Part shown: one piece after another, positions 22,118 through 33,973 of the stretch
How the letters are laid out: every line of letters begins with the position of its first letter
How positions within the stretch are numbered: the stretch's first letter is position 1
NCBI GenBank assembly: GCA_022559985.1
Contig: JAFJTR010000084.1
Span: 1 to 64,000, forward strand
Direction of reading: 5' to 3'
Source of the DNA: Parastagonospora avenae f. sp. tritici 18332-5
Taxonomy: Eukaryota; Ascomycota; Dothideomycetes; Pleosporales; Phaeosphaeriaceae
DNA length: 64,000 nucleotides
Position numbers and translations under genes: made by a program
Notes under the pieces: generated by a model
What the model was told of the DNA's origin: nothing
What the model saw: the letters and a program-made list of their open reading frames with translations, nothing else
The model's database searches: none

Positions 22118-23058
22118 ATGGGTATCGCGTCTTTTGTTGTAGCTGCGCTCGCAGCAGTTGCTCTGGCCAAGCCAGTTCCAGATCCGGTACAGATGATGAA
22201 GCGTGCCGGTCCTGCGGCGGGTGTAGTCATCACAAAATGCAATGCGCCTGGCCAGCTTGCTCTTGCGTACGATGACGGACCGTCTCAGAACACCCAGAAG
22301 CTTGTCGATACGTTGTCAGCAGCGGGAGCTAAGGGCACATTCTTCGTAACAGGTAAGAAAACAGCAGCTTAATAGCGAAAGCCGATACTGATCCAATTAC
22401 TAGGAACACTATACGGTAAGATTCAGATAAATACTTGTCTCCTCTGCTCATTACCACCATACCTCACCAGAGTTTGATATCTAACGTACACAGGCTGCAT
22501 CTACAACCAAAAGTCCGCACTGCAGAACGCCTATAAAGCCGGCCACCAGATCGCATCACATTCATGGAGTCATCCGCAGAACTTCGGCTCACTTTCGAGC
22601 AACGATCTGAACACGCAAATGGGTCGCCTTGATCAGGCGTTGGTCAACATCATCGGTGTCAAGCCCACGTACATGCGCCCACCTTATCTCGCCACAGGTG
22701 GCAATGTCCTCCCCACAATGAAGAACCTAGGATACCGCGTCATCACCAACGATGTTGACAGTGGTGACTGGAATAACCAGACTCCGCAACAGAGCCAGCA
22801 GAAGTTCCAACAAGCGGGTACCAGTGGTAACGGACATATTCCGTTGATGCACGAGACCTATGCTGGGACAGTGAACACCCTTACGCCTTGGTTGATCAGC
22901 TGGGCAAAGAACAATAACTTGAAGTTGGTCACCGTTGGTGAGTGGAGCGTTACTATCTGTATGTTTATCTTCGCTAATGCCCCATAGCCGAATGCCTTGG
23001 TGACACTGCTGCTGGAGCGTACAAGAGTGGTACCGCGAACGGCCAGTCTTCTTGCTAA
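22118..23058 (+). CDS. Secreted polysaccharide (chitin) deacetylase, CE4 family
   Basis: Four exons, 22118-22352, 22404-22415, 22494-22937 and 22988-23058, give 253 residues. The second exon is only 12 bases and is needed to read FFVTGTLYGCIYNQKS. A signal peptide (MGIASFVVAALAAVALA) comes first. The NodB fold motifs are all present: LAYDDGPS (motif 1, base Asp and metal Asp), HSWSHP (motif 2, metal His pair), RPPY (motif 3), DVDSGDW (motif 4) and LMHE (motif 5). The enzyme removes acetyl groups from chitin or chitin oligomers outside the cell, for wall remodelling or masking chitin. It ends in CLGDTAAGAYKSGT with no chitin-binding domain. Confidence 0.9.
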
Positions 23059-24037
23059 ATGCGACATGTCGTGCTACGGATACCTTCTATTCTATACAAT
23101 AGCTTCAACATCTCCACATTTAGCTGCTGAGATGTTGATCATTATTCACACACTGGGTTATTCGCGAGCTTCAAGTTGCAAATCATGTGTGCACATTTCG
23201 CTCCCTCGTTCGCACCTTCGTGTCTATGGTCCGATGCCTATAGCTATTTGCCTTGTTTCTCAGCCATTTTTGTACACACGGAAACTGCAAGGGCTCCGAA
23301 TTTACCCCAATGACGAGCATCAATTACAAGTCAATCGAACCTAACATCGTACTATGGATATAAAGCCTATCAACAACGTGCTTGCACTACTGCCAAAGTC
23401 TTAAGGAATCATGTAAGTGCTCTCGACATTGCACACAATTCCAAAGGCAACTTGCCCTGCAACTTGAATTTACGCCTCTTCACCACGATCGGCAATGGTG
23501 CACGATAAACAACGATCGACTCGCTGAGCCGGCAGAACAGTTTAAGTTGACATCTTGGCGGGACATCGGCAAGCAAAGTAACATCTCCATCATACAAGTC
23601 CCGCCTTGGTAGTTCCCGCGTCATTAATCCCCCGATGCACGAAAGAAACAAGATCTCCGCCACTATGTAGGTACCCCGCTAGATGAACAACAACCGGGTC
23701 TTTTCCCCTCACGATCCAAGCACGGGAAGCGTCCCGGTCCGGTATGGCTTCCGACACTACTAGCACTTTCGGCCTGGCATGTTGCGATGTACGGTGGGTT
23801 ATTTTTCCGCTGGTCTTTTCCCGTTCGTGATGGGATCAGACGATAGGTCTGTTCGGGGCAGGTCGTCCGTATCACTGCATGGATGATATCACATGTACTT
23901 TACTGCGCAAGCATGTGTGCCCATTGCCTACCATAAGTACCCGTCGAGCTCTGCTTTTTCAAAACCCAGCACGCATAGTTCGAACGTTTGTTCAACCCAA
24001 CCTGCTTCGTTGATCGTTGAGCTTTTCGACCTTAAGC
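23059..24037. other. Intergenic upstream of alpha-galactosidase
   Basis: This is a 979-base interval. Frames on both strands (22997-23344, 23382-23612, 23663-23875) have no motifs. The right half should contain the GH27 promoter. I see nothing else that I can support. Confidence 0.45.
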
Positions 24038-25796
24038 ATGACTGCCTCGAAACTTCTCGCCGTTGCGTGTCTCGCAAATCTCGCTGCGAGCAGACTTGTC
24101 CGGTCCGACCGCCCCCCAATGGGGTGGAATTCTTACAACTCATGGAACTGTCAGCCTTCAGAAGAGCGGATCAAGGAGAGTACCGAAGGCCTTATTTCCA
24201 TGGGGCTCGACAAGCTTGGCTACGACTTCATAACCGTGGACTGTGGTTGGAATTCGAAATATCGGGATAGCGAGGGGAGAATGCAATGGAATACGACACT
24301 ATTTCCGAGTGGTGGTAAGGCTCTGGGTGATTACATCCATGAGCGCGGGCTCAACTTTGGACTATACTCGGGCGCAGGATATTTGCAATGCGGATCTACT
24401 GAGATTCCTGCAAGTCTGGGGTTTGAGAAGATAGATGCTGAAAGCTTTGCTGAATGGGGCGGAGATAGCCTCAAGTATGTATTACCCAGACTAGCCAGAG
24501 CATAACTTTTGCTGATCATGCCCAGGTACGATAATTGCTACGCCACGTCAAACACGACTATGGTCGATTCCAGTTCTGCTGAATCACAATCACCTGCACG
24601 ATTCCAGCATATGGGCGCTGAGTTGGACGCGGTTGATCGTGACATTGAGTACTACATTTGTCAATGGGGCATTGGCTTGGATGTTGGAAAGTGGGCAAGC
24701 GAGCTAGGAACCACTTGGAGGATGAGCAACGACATCTACAATGCCTGGAGAAGTATATGGCGCATCACGAACCAGATTGTGCCATATTTCAGACACACGA
24801 AAGTTGGTGCATTTGCGGACATGGACATGCTGATGTAGGTCATCCTTTACTTTCCTGGGGTGTCTTGCAGGCGACTTTCATATTCGATGAAAGGCTGACA
24901 ACCGCAGTGTCGGACTCAATGCTCTTTCGGCCGAAGAGGAGCGCTTCCACTTCGGCATGTGGGCCATCAACAAGTCGCCCTTGATCATGGGAGCAGCGCT
25001 CGATCCCGGTCGTCTAAGCGACGTCTCGTTGCAAATCATGTCGAACGCAGAAGTGATTGCAGTCAACCAAGACAGTTTTGCCAAGCAAGCGCAGCTCATC
25101 CTTCGCGCTACCGAAGAGGAGTGGGACGTATGGCAGGGCGAGCTCTCCGGAGCCCGCCAAATTTTGGGTATCGCAAATTGGAAGAATGATTCTCAGAGCG
25201 TACAAGTCGACTTGGCGGCACTTGGGATTGGCTCAGCGCACGCGCGCGACTTGTGGGCAGAGAAAGATCAAGGTGTTGTGAGTGGATCGCAGAATCTTAC
25301 CTTGGCAGGCCACGAGTTGCGATTGTGGCTGCTGTCAAACATAACGACAGTCAGTCCTCTACAGTCTACAGGATACTACAATGCTACCCTGGGGACGACA
25401 AGTGGCTCAGCTCGAGTCAATACATGCCCGTCAGGAACATGCCTACCTGCTGGTGCAAAGATTGGAAACATTGGATTGGGCGGCAGTGTCACTTTTGCGA
25501 ACGTCAGCGCTCAGTCTCCGGGCAAGAAGTTGGTAGGAGTCGACTTTGTTAACTACGATTACGCCTTCACTACTGCTTGGGGCTTGGGCGATAATATTAG
25601 GAACATGACTATTGCAGTAAATGGTCAGAAGGCTAAGAGATGGGCATTCCCTCTTTCAGGCGGCAATTGGAATGAGGGCGGAAGGTTGCTCGTCGAGGCA
25701 GATGGGTTTGTTCAAGGCGAGCAGAATATGTTGACTTTCGCGGGCTACGGGAATGGCACTGCGCCTGACCTCATAGGCTTTGAAGTGTTGGAATGA
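24038..25796 (+). CDS. Secreted alpha-galactosidase, GH27, with C-terminal carbohydrate-binding-like domain
   Basis: Exons 24038-24474, 24526-24834 and 24908-25796 give 544 residues. The start at 24038 gives a signal peptide (MTASKLLAVACLANLAAS). The TIM-barrel begins RPPMGWNSYNSWNC, with FITVDCGW and the nucleophile Asp in LKYDNCYA (about residue 148); the region around VGKWASELGTTWRMSNDI carries the acid/base area. The AINKSPLIMG segment closes the barrel. After a beta domain (about 285-395), the last 150 residues (from GYYNATLGTT) look like the CBM35-like module known in some fungal GH27 enzymes. The enzyme cleaves terminal alpha-1,6-galactose from galactomannan or raffinose sugars. The introns are 51 and 73 bases. 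Confidence 0.92.
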
Positions 25797-27422
25797 TGGC
25801 AGTAGCGCGTTCGCACATTTCACTGCCCGGCATTCTCTGTTGCCTTCAACTCGTATGATAGATTTAAGCTATGAGTAGTGAAAACAACATATGCTACAAC
25901 TTCTGTCTATATCGGGCGTGATCTGTGGACAAGAAGATCCATGAACAGCGCGTGGATGTGTAGTGTCTCAGCGACAATTCGTATTTGACGGGTAGAGTCT
26001 TGAGGTTGGAAGAGTTTCTACCGAGCTCGGAGCGAGCACGGGGAACGTGGACGAGCAAGCCGCAAGGCAACCCAGTAACACGGACCGACGGCGAAATCAG
26101 CGAATTCAACACAGTAGTTCGCGGATGGCTGTGTTTAACATGTTGGCCTTCGACTCGAATCAATTAAGCGTCTTGGTAGCATCCTGAGTAGCTGCCCGAG
26201 TGGATATCGGGTCCTCGCGCGTGATTGTGTTACGAGACCGAGGTACGGACAAGGTGCCACTGAACGTGCCGTGCGACGCTGTACATGCAATACGACTGTG
26301 CACGCGAAGAGGAGACTCGCTTCGAGGGTGTATGATGTCCCCCAAACGTCATTTTAGTGAAGTAAATTATGGACTATACTACACTTCGGTTTAGAAAAGG
26401 CTCCGACAGGTCCGCCGCACATGTGTAAGGCTTCGTGCAGCACAGTTGTAAGGCCTCTTACAGAATCATTTCCTGTACAGACTATGGTTCGGGCTTTCTG
26501 GGAAGCCATAGTGGGAGGATGATGTGTAATCTCGGTGCGGCCGGCGAGCATGAGAACCGATCGTGTTGGTCATGCCAGGGCGGTATCATGGCTCCAGGAG
26601 CACAAGACCAAGTACAAGCTCAGGATCGACGAGAGGCCGCGATAACAACTGCGAGCCAATCCGGGTATTATCGCGATGTTTAAGCGTTTGGCCAGATTAA
26701 GCAACTGTTAGGGGTGCGTCGAGAGATTTAGGCCCTTGCGCTGATCGGGGAAAGCGCATCTGCGGCAGCATGCGTGATCTCGTCACCGTCCAACCATGGC
26801 TCTTCTACCCCAGATCCGAACAACACCAGCACTACCATCGTGACCCTGCCTCTGCCTATCGACATGTCATGGCAGCGTTGGTGCAGATGTGCCCGGGGGC
26901 GCGAAACGCCAGCGCTGCCGCTGCCGTGACAAAGTGCTCCATATATGTAGTCATGTAGCACTGCTAGAGTCTTTCATTATAGGGCATATGGGGAAAGAGC
27001 TGGGATTCGAGGGCTCTCGTGGTCAGAGCTTTTTCTGGTCCTCTCACCTCCCCGATGGAGCCCCACGTTATGCGGGAGGGCGAGGACCAGTGTACTACAA
27101 GAGCTCTTTTAGTCCTCGAGGTCCAGTCCTGAGGCCCCAGAATTGGACAACCTCAACCAAGCAAACACGCAATAGGAAACACGAGGTTGTGTCAAGAGAG
27201 ATTCCCATTCCGCCTTGGCTATCATCGTTTCTTAATACCCCTCACTTGTTATACTCGACCAGATTGAAACGGACTGCTCCTTCAGACGAACGTCAGGTGC
27301 CTCGACTTGGATCACGGCCCACGCTACTCAGAAAACACACGCGCTTCACACGCGACAGTCAGCTAAATCACTAGAAACGCTCAACGTACCTAGCCGAGCA
27401 CGCTCTATAGAGCTCTACAAAG
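25797..27422. other. Gene-poor 1.6 kb interval
   Basis: No supported gene. Frames at 25894-26163 (minus), 26354-26551 (minus), 26435-26683 (plus) and 26889-27374 (plus) lack motifs. The last of these overlaps the likely 5' leader and promoter of the six-hairpin glycosidase. No tRNA or repeat is recognised. Confidence 0.45.
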
Positions 27423-27506
27423 GTGAGTTGTCCACCTCTATCGACGTACCCATGCCCACTATACCCACCATGCGCCTACCGTCTGCTAACATTACTATTG
27501 TTATAG
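27423..27506 (+). other. Probable 5'-leader intron of the six-hairpin glycosidase gene
   Basis: A strong donor (AG|GTGAGT at 27423), a GCTAAC branch-like word and an acceptor TTATAG (ending 27506) bound an 84-base intron. It would lie just before the ATG at 27512. If spliced out, the two upstream in-frame Met codons at 27452 and 27470 vanish and the first Met gives a perfect signal peptide. Confidence 0.55.
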
Positions 27507-27511
27507 CCACT

Positions 27512-29739
27512 ATGGCTTTCATGTCCATTCTCGCCACGATACTTCTCGTCACAGCGGCTATTGCCCATCCATCTTCTCAGTATACAGCTCCTGCTGATTC
27601 CTGTTCAGAGGCTGCATCACAACTGAATCTTGTGGATGGCCCCTACGACAATTACTTTTACAGTGACTGTCACTCAAGCTCCCATGTCATCATTACAAAT
27701 CCTCGGGTTGGGGACAATCTCAACATCGTCAAACCTCGTTTACTAGTCGCATGGCCGGCTGGCAACAGCGGCGCACTGGCGGTCTTCGAGCCAGGCAACG
27801 GCCAGGCCGGTACGCTCACGATGAAGATGGAGAAGTCCAGTACTGGCGAGGCTTTGAGCCCCATATTCGACACGAACGCAGGTGTGAATCCTCGTGTGGG
27901 TGTCTCCGGTACGATTGCCTTTAATGACACAGCTATTCTCACTGTTCCCGTCTTGGGCAGTGTCCGCGCGATGCGAGATCAATCTGAGGGCGGAGGTATC
28001 GATCAAGCCTTTCAGAACAGCTTCGGCTTTGACGAATACGATGACGGTAGCGGCTCCATCAATCGGACCTGGTTCGATGGCATCACGACAACTACGATCA
28101 AATTTACGCCTCTCAATGGCGCGCAAAAGGTCACCGTGGAGCGCGGCGCTGCATGGACGCTTCTATTTGGATCCGGCTCTTACCACTTCGAGGCTTCTTA
28201 CAACTATCCCCAGCTTGACCAGTTGAGTTCGCAGGAGGTGCTTACGGACGTCGCAAGTGGCTTGATCGCGCAGAACCCAGACTTGACGGCATCGTTGTCC
28301 TTCCTGTCCTACAGTGATAAACTTCTTGCTGGTACTTGGCGTTTTCTGACCTACTTTGGCCGCGACAGCATGATCTCGATGTTTCTCATGCAGTCAATCC
28401 TTAGCGACGAGGCTATCGAGGCGGTCGTCTCGGCGGTCATTGAGCGAATAGATCGAAAGGACGGGACCGTCTGCCACGAGGAGGTCCTTGGCGATTACGC
28501 CACATACCTCAATCGCAAAGAGGGTGTAGAATCTTCTAGCCCTCGATGTGATTACAAGATGATCGATACCGACTTCATGCTCCCTATCGCCATGCAGCGC
28601 TATTTCGTCGACACTCCATCGGGCCAGCAACGCAAGGAGGCATTCTTTAGCAAGACGGCAACCTTCTTAGCCGCGAACAATGGAGCAAAGTACTCTTACC
28701 TATCTGAAGTTGCTGCAGAGAAGATCATGCGCAACGCAGCTCCGTTCGCGAAAAGCCAAACCAAGGCCAATCTCATCCATCTCCGTAATGGAGAGGGCGT
28801 AGGCCAATGGCGTGATTCTGGCAATGGTCTCGGTGGCGGACATACACCTTATGACGTTAACACGGCCCTCGTGCCTGCCGGTCTCCGTGCCATCGCCGCA
28901 CTCAGCCGAGCCGGCTTCTTCACAAGTCATCCTGAGTGGAAGGACACGGCGGATCAGTACGCTCAGATCTGGGAAGATGAGACGCTGCCCTTTTTCGAAA
29001 TTACAGTATCTCAAGCAGATGCCAAATCCCGAGTACAGAGCTACGTTAAAGGCGCTGGACTTTCGGTGCCTGCGAGTGCGAATAGCATCACGAGCGACGT
29101 CAAATTTTACGGTCTGGCTGTCGATGGCTCGTTCAACTCCGGGAACGCAATTCCAGTCATGAACAGTGACGACTGCTTCCGCCATTTCTTCCTCAATGCA
29201 ACGAATCAGACGCAGCTCAGTGCCTTCTTGGATCAATCCGCGGACCATATTCTGCAGCCATTCCCAGTCGGTTTATCCACCGGTGTCGGCCTAGTCGTTG
29301 CGAACCCAGCCTATGCCAACGACGCCAACTTCGAAAATGGCTTCTCGTCTCGCGAATACCACGGTACTGTGGTGTGGAGCTTCCAGCTTGCTATGATGGC
29401 AGCTGGTCTCGGCAAGCAGCTTGGCCGATGTGCGTTGTATGGCAAACCTGGTAAGTCACAACCCCATCTCCCTATCTGAACCACCCACTAATACTCGTTG
29501 TAGATTTCTGTAACGATCCGCAGCTCTACGGCAAGGTTCTGGCTGCATACAATGGTCTCTGGAACACGATTGATGCCAATCGTGCGCAGCTCAGCCATGA
29601 GGTGTGGAGCTGGTCGTACAATGGGGGAACGTACCAGTCTGTTCCACTGGGCGCGATTACGTCAACCGAGAGCAATATCCGGCAGCTGTGGAGCTTGACG
29701 TTTCTGGCCGTGAAGCGGGAGCAGTTTGGAGGCGCGTAG
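27512..29739 (+). CDS. Secreted six-hairpin (alpha/alpha)6 glycosidase-like protein
   Basis: Exons 27512-29450 and 29504-29739 give 724 residues from the Met after the putative leader intron; starting at 27452 would add 20. A signal peptide (MAFMSILATILLVTAAIAHP) is followed by a beta-rich N-terminal half. A helical barrel follows with LTYFGRDSMISMFLMQSIL, DGTVCHEEVLGDYATY, DYKMIDTDFMLPIAM and REYHGTVVWSFQLAMMAAG. GRD...HEE...DTDxxLP...HGTVVW is the pattern I associate with amylo-alpha-1,6-glucosidase and GH63-like six-hairpin enzymes. The substrate is not known; an alpha-glucan or a related polysaccharide is a guess. The intron is 53 bases. Confidence 0.78.
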
Positions 29740-29962
29740 TAGTTGGGTCTGGTGGGCGGATCGATTACGCATAGTTTTTCGCGATATGCCCATCTACATG
29801 TTAGATCGAAGTCTGTAGTAACTTCAAGTACATTTCAGTGTGTAGCAAGTGCATGGTGTGATGTAAAATTATGATTGCAAAGCAGGGTATCATGTACATG
29901 GAAACGACCAAATCGCTCCTCCCTCTCCCATCTATCAAAAGTAGACCTTATTCCTGTCAAGT

Positions 29963-31090
29963 CTAGCGTATTTTGGCGATCCTCTTCTTCGCAATCTTGA
30001 TCTTCCCGTCGACTCTCTCCACGTCCTCCTCCAACAAGCCCAGCATGGCGTTCTGCTCCACAATCTCGGTATTAATCGCCACGCCCATCTCCCTCATCCT
30101 CCGCACAACCGTCGTCAGATCCACCAAGTCCTCATCTTGGTCTTGAATAATTTGTTTCTGCATTTGCAGAACACCCTCGTTGTCTAGTTCGCGCGTTCGT
30201 TCCGTCTCTTGTGGAGCGCCAAGGACGCGTCGTCCAGAGGACTGGGCGCCTTTAAACAGACCGGCTTTCTGTTCTTGAGTGACAGCTGCCGAGGACGTTG
30301 ATGGCGTTGAAGAGCTGCCCCCCATTGCAGCTTTGACGGCCATGCTGTTGAGCACGCTCTCCAAGCCGTCCTTTTCTTTGCGCATGCTGCTGATCATGTC
30401 TCTCCGTCGCCGAATCTCGCCCTCGCCAAGCTTCTCGCCAGACCACTCATCTCCTGAGCTCCCACTCAGCCTGCCCAGCCCCTCGTCCAGGGCGGAGAGC
30501 AGCGTGCTGGCGCGGAGCAGGCTCTTCTTCGCATTCGCAGCAGCCTCGTGTTGCGCGGTCGCAGCGGTGGCTTGTTCGCGGGCGGTCAGACATCTCCGTG
30601 CGTCTTGCAGGCTACTCTTCAGTGCTCCGTGCTTATCCAGCCAGTCCGACGAGTCGCGCACCCTGTCCTTGCCGAATTGTGACCCGGGAAAGTTGACGGG
30701 TTTCTTCACGTCCTGGTCGTCGAGCTCCAAAAAGTCGCGGTATGGCCTGCTGACGCGCCATCGTCCGTCTTCGGCACTTTCGATGGCTCGAAGATATTGT
30801 TCGAGTCCAACTCTTCGCTTTTCGATGGTTTCGGGCGTTGCCGTTCCACCGCCCAAGCCCAGAAAACTCCCTATTCCCCAGGACTTTGCCGGCAGGGCAA
30901 CAGGCGGCGCGGATCCGACTGACGATCTTAGGGCGCTGTCGAGGGTGGAAAAGTCGGTGTATCGTTTCGACACGCTCGTGGCTGCGCGAGGGAAGGGATG
31001 CTCGATCTTGACGGTATAGGCCGTATAGGGCTTGCCGCCTTCAGGCGTCTTCTCATTCGCTGACGGTATGCTAATCTTGAGAGGCGCCAT
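29963..31090 (-). CDS. VAM7: Vacuolar SNARE with PX domain (Vam7-like)
   Basis: This is a single exon of 375 residues. The N-terminal PX domain (about 1-125) has the RYTDF motif after a basic stretch, a Pro-rich loop (PPVALPAKSW) and the RRVGLEQYLRAI helix, and should bind phosphatidylinositol-3-phosphate. A middle helical region follows. The C-terminal SNARE helix (about 305-370) begins LQMQKQIIQDQDEDLVDLTTVVRRMREMG, with Gln at the expected central layer (Qc type), and has no transmembrane anchor. Yeast Vam7 (about 316 residues) has the same architecture and acts with HOPS in vacuole fusion. It lies upstream of, and in the same direction as, nothing obviously related. Confidence 0.9.
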   Translation of the reverse strand: MAPLKISIPSANEKTPEGGKPYTAYTVKIEHPFPRAATSVSKRYTDFSTLDSALRSSVGSAPPVALPAKSWGIGSFLGLGGGTATPETIEKRRVGLEQYLRAIESAEDGRWRVSRPYRDFLELDDQDVKKPVNFPGSQFGKDRVRDSSDWLDKHGALKSSLQDARRCLTAREQATAATAQHEAAANAKKSLLRASTLLSALDEGLGRLSGSSGDEWSGEKLGEGEIRRRRDMISSMRKEKDGLESVLNSMAVKAAMGGSSSTPSTSSAAVTQEQKAGLFKGAQSSGRRVLGAPQETERTRELDNEGVLQMQKQIIQDQDEDLVDLTTVVRRMREMGVAINTEIVEQNAMLGLLEEDVERVDGKIKIAKKRIAKIR

Positions 31091-31491
31091 GGCAGTCGAA
31101 GGGTGTGGTGTGGGGGGAGGTAGATGGGCGCGAGGTCCAACTAAGGTGTGGTTGCAGGCAGCCGTGTCTCAGTGCGCAGGTGCCTGGCGTAGTCGTGTGC
31201 CCTGTTCCAGACGGCTTTTGTAGTACCGGCGCCTTGTGGGTGTCAAGATCGCGTGAGCTCAACGGTGGGCGGCGAAAACCACGTTGGATTCCCAAGTTGA
31301 TAGTAGATGATCAAGAGCAGGGTCCACACGCAGACCGTTGTGACGTAACTTTGAACATGGAACGTGCATCGCCTCGGCAACTTTGCGCCAGAGTGAAGAC
31401 GGCGATACATCAACGACAATTCCATTGAATATGTATGTAGCACGGGCTATTTTGTGCTTCATGCAAGCAGATACATTGTAGATCGCACTAC
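31091..31491. other. Intergenic between alpha/beta hydrolase 3' end and VAM7 start
   Basis: These 401 bases carry the VAM7 promoter and the hydrolase terminator (both genes minus strand). The first part after 31091 is G-rich (GTGTGGGGGGAGG). No gene is recognised. Confidence 0.45.
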
Positions 31492-32996
31492 TCAATCCGT
31501 GCCATTACCGAGCCTCATCGTACTCAAGCTCTCACTCCTCACCTTTTGGATGTGCTCAATCGCCTCAATCAGATGTGGCACGAACTTGGCCGGGTTCTCC
31601 GTGGCTGGGAAATGCCCCAAATCTGGCATGGCCTTGTGCATAGCACCCGGTATCTTGTCAGCCGTCTTCTGCGACATCTCTGGTGTGTTCGACCAGTCGT
31701 ATTCGCCTGTGAGCATGTATACAGGACATGCTTGTGTGTCGATGGACGCGACGCGCGAACGACCATCCCAGCCGCCGAAATAGAAATCCAAGTCTCCGTG
31801 GAACTGTAATCAAGTCAGCTTCAGAAGATTTGATAAACGTCTTGTTTCAAATTGCATACAATCCCATAAGCTTGGGCACTGTAAAGGTGCCAGATAAGTT
31901 GCTTGTTTGCGAGAGGAGCGGTAGGTGACATCATCTTTAGACTATTAGCACTGAACAGTGTCACAATCCTGGCTCTGAACATACACCATATATCCATTCG
32001 GGATTGAAGAGCGACTGGTTTACGTAGGGTGAGCGGTCGTGCCATTGACGTTCCATGTTCAAATATTCAGATCTACCAATGTCAGCCATGTTTGGTTGGT
32101 CCCTGCGAACCCACAAAGTAAACTCACCCTTGTAGAGGAATCGTGCCTGAAGCTCCCACTTCCTTGTGTCGAATTGCCACAGCAAGACAGACCTGACCCG
32201 CCATGCTCGCACCGCAGATGATCGGCCTGCGGAGCCCCAGCTCCTTCACGAAAGCGGTTATGATGCCAACGTAGCTATCCTCCGTGTTTGTGTGCGCACC
32301 CGGGAGGTAGTTCTTCGATGGAAAGCTGCGTCCATGGCCGGGGAGGTCGAAAGCGTACATTGTGCACCTCTTGCGCATCCGAGCATCGTTCATGACACCG
32401 TGGTACTGCCTACTGTCACTGCCAGCAGTGTGAAGGAAGACAATTGCTTGCTTTCCCTCGCCCGCAAATTCGTAGAAGACCTTGCTCCTGCCCCAGACGG
32501 GAGCCTCGAGGTAGAGGTAGCGGCCCGTGATGTAGTCTTCTTCGGGCTCCGGCTGCTCGTCCATTGGCATGGGCCCACACTGCGCGTCGTGTGCGAGCTC
32601 AAGTACGCGTCTCCATACATGGGTCCAGTGAGCGTATGCTGTCTGGTCGCCGAGCACTTCAATGCCTTTCTGCTTGATATTCATGCCGAACATGCCCCAG
32701 TAGCTCTGATACGGCATCTTAGGGACTTTCTGGAAGTGTTGTTCCCATTGCTCTGGAAGAGCAGCTAGCGTAAAGAGAGCATCCTTGGGCGTGCCAGTGC
32801 TGGCTTTCGCGCTGCCGTTGGTGACGCTGATGAGCAAAGTGTTGACGGAGCCACTTGATTTGATACCAAATGTAGCGGCTTTGTCGATTGCATTCGAAGT
32901 TGTGAAAGCCTTCAATTGGGCATCAGACTCAAGGAGCTTGTTGAACTTGCCGAAGCTGCCTTTCAATGCGGCCGTGATATCAGACCAGTCTGCCAT
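31492..32996 (-). CDS. Alpha/beta hydrolase with N-terminal extension
   Basis: Four exons, 32996-32128, 32072-31985, 31934-31860 and 31803-31492, give 447 residues. The hydrolase core starts after about 190 residues with FLHTAGSDSRQYHG (oxyanion region) and DLPGHGRS. The nucleophile elbow GASMAG (Ser in GxSxxG) and the late DLGHFPATENP (catalytic His) follow. An acidic residue near VYMLTGEYDWS probably completes the triad. The first 150 residues are helical with no known motif (MADWSDITAALKGSFGKF...). There is no signal peptide, so the protein is cytosolic or organellar. The substrate is unknown. All three introns are 49-56 bases with GTGAGT, GTATGT and GTATGC donors, and every join keeps the frame. 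Confidence 0.85.
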
Positions 32997-33973
32997 GTTT
33001 ATTGTATGCAGATCAATCGCAACGTTGCTTCAGGGAACTGAAGGGTACAAAGTGCTCGTAGGTAAGAGGGGGTCAGGGATGTGACCATCACCACATCCCC
33101 ATGGTCAATATATATATGGATAAACGCGTCAATCATCTGTGCCACAAGCGCGATGAAGTCAGGGAGGGGTAGCTGAAATGCGGGGTGCGGCTGCACGTGG
33201 GCCTTCCTTTCGAGAAGATCAGTCGTCGCTGCACTTGGCCCTAGTTTGCCATTGTTGGGGAATGAAGCAGCTAACTGTTGTAGGTTTCGTCACAAATAGT
33301 GATATGCGAAGCCTGCAGCAACTTGCAGCAAATGGTTGGGATGCGGTTAGCGCATTTCCCCACATTCATCCAGGCTCTAGCCCACATCCGACGTGTCCCG
33401 ACATGAACTTCATCTTGTGAAGAAATTGGATGAAACCGGGTAGTGTATGTGGTATTCCTGGTTGTGTATTAGTGTGTTCTTATTGCTAGACAATCCTCAA
33501 GCGGCTACAATTGACATGTGCTCAGTATGGGACGAGGGCCCGAGTGCATCCATTCCTTCACGAGTATCACATCAAAGAGAATGATGTAGTAGATGAGACG
33601 ACCATAAAGAGCATACGCTTCCTTCACTGTCCATCATGTATTATTGTTCGTGAGTGATGAGTGACAGGCGAAATCATCATGGATGAGGCAGTCCTTGAAT
33701 CTATCACCTCCCACAGCAGGCCATCTCCTATACCGCTCGTAACTCGTCAAAGAAAGGGACGCTGAAATCCCTGCGAAATGGTATCCCAGCAACGCTTACA
33801 ATGCATCTCCACTTTTGCCTTTACGGCCTGACATCCGACATGACGTCCTCGGACACAATGACTTCTGGCGCAGTAGCAGCAGAAAGCTCGCCAATGATGT
33901 CTTCGGCGCGCGCAATAGTTGCCGCAACATCTGCGAGCGTTTGCGCAACGTCTTGAGCCTGAAGACCTGTCGC
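32997..33973. other. Intergenic between hydrolase and BIM1
   Basis: A 977-base interval without a recognised gene. The part just after 32997 should be the hydrolase promoter, and a short TATATATATG run lies near 33108. Frames here (33178-33420 plus, 33796-34167 minus) are shadows or motif-free. Confidence 0.45.

Noticed and set aside
26141..26220. tRNA-like segment with TTCGA words
   Set aside because: No consistent acceptor, D or anticodon stem pairing could be drawn; also no A and B box pair elsewhere in the gaps.
26889..27374. Plus-strand 161-codon frame upstream of the six-hairpin glycosidase
   Set aside because: No domain or signal; located in the probable promoter/leader of the next gene.
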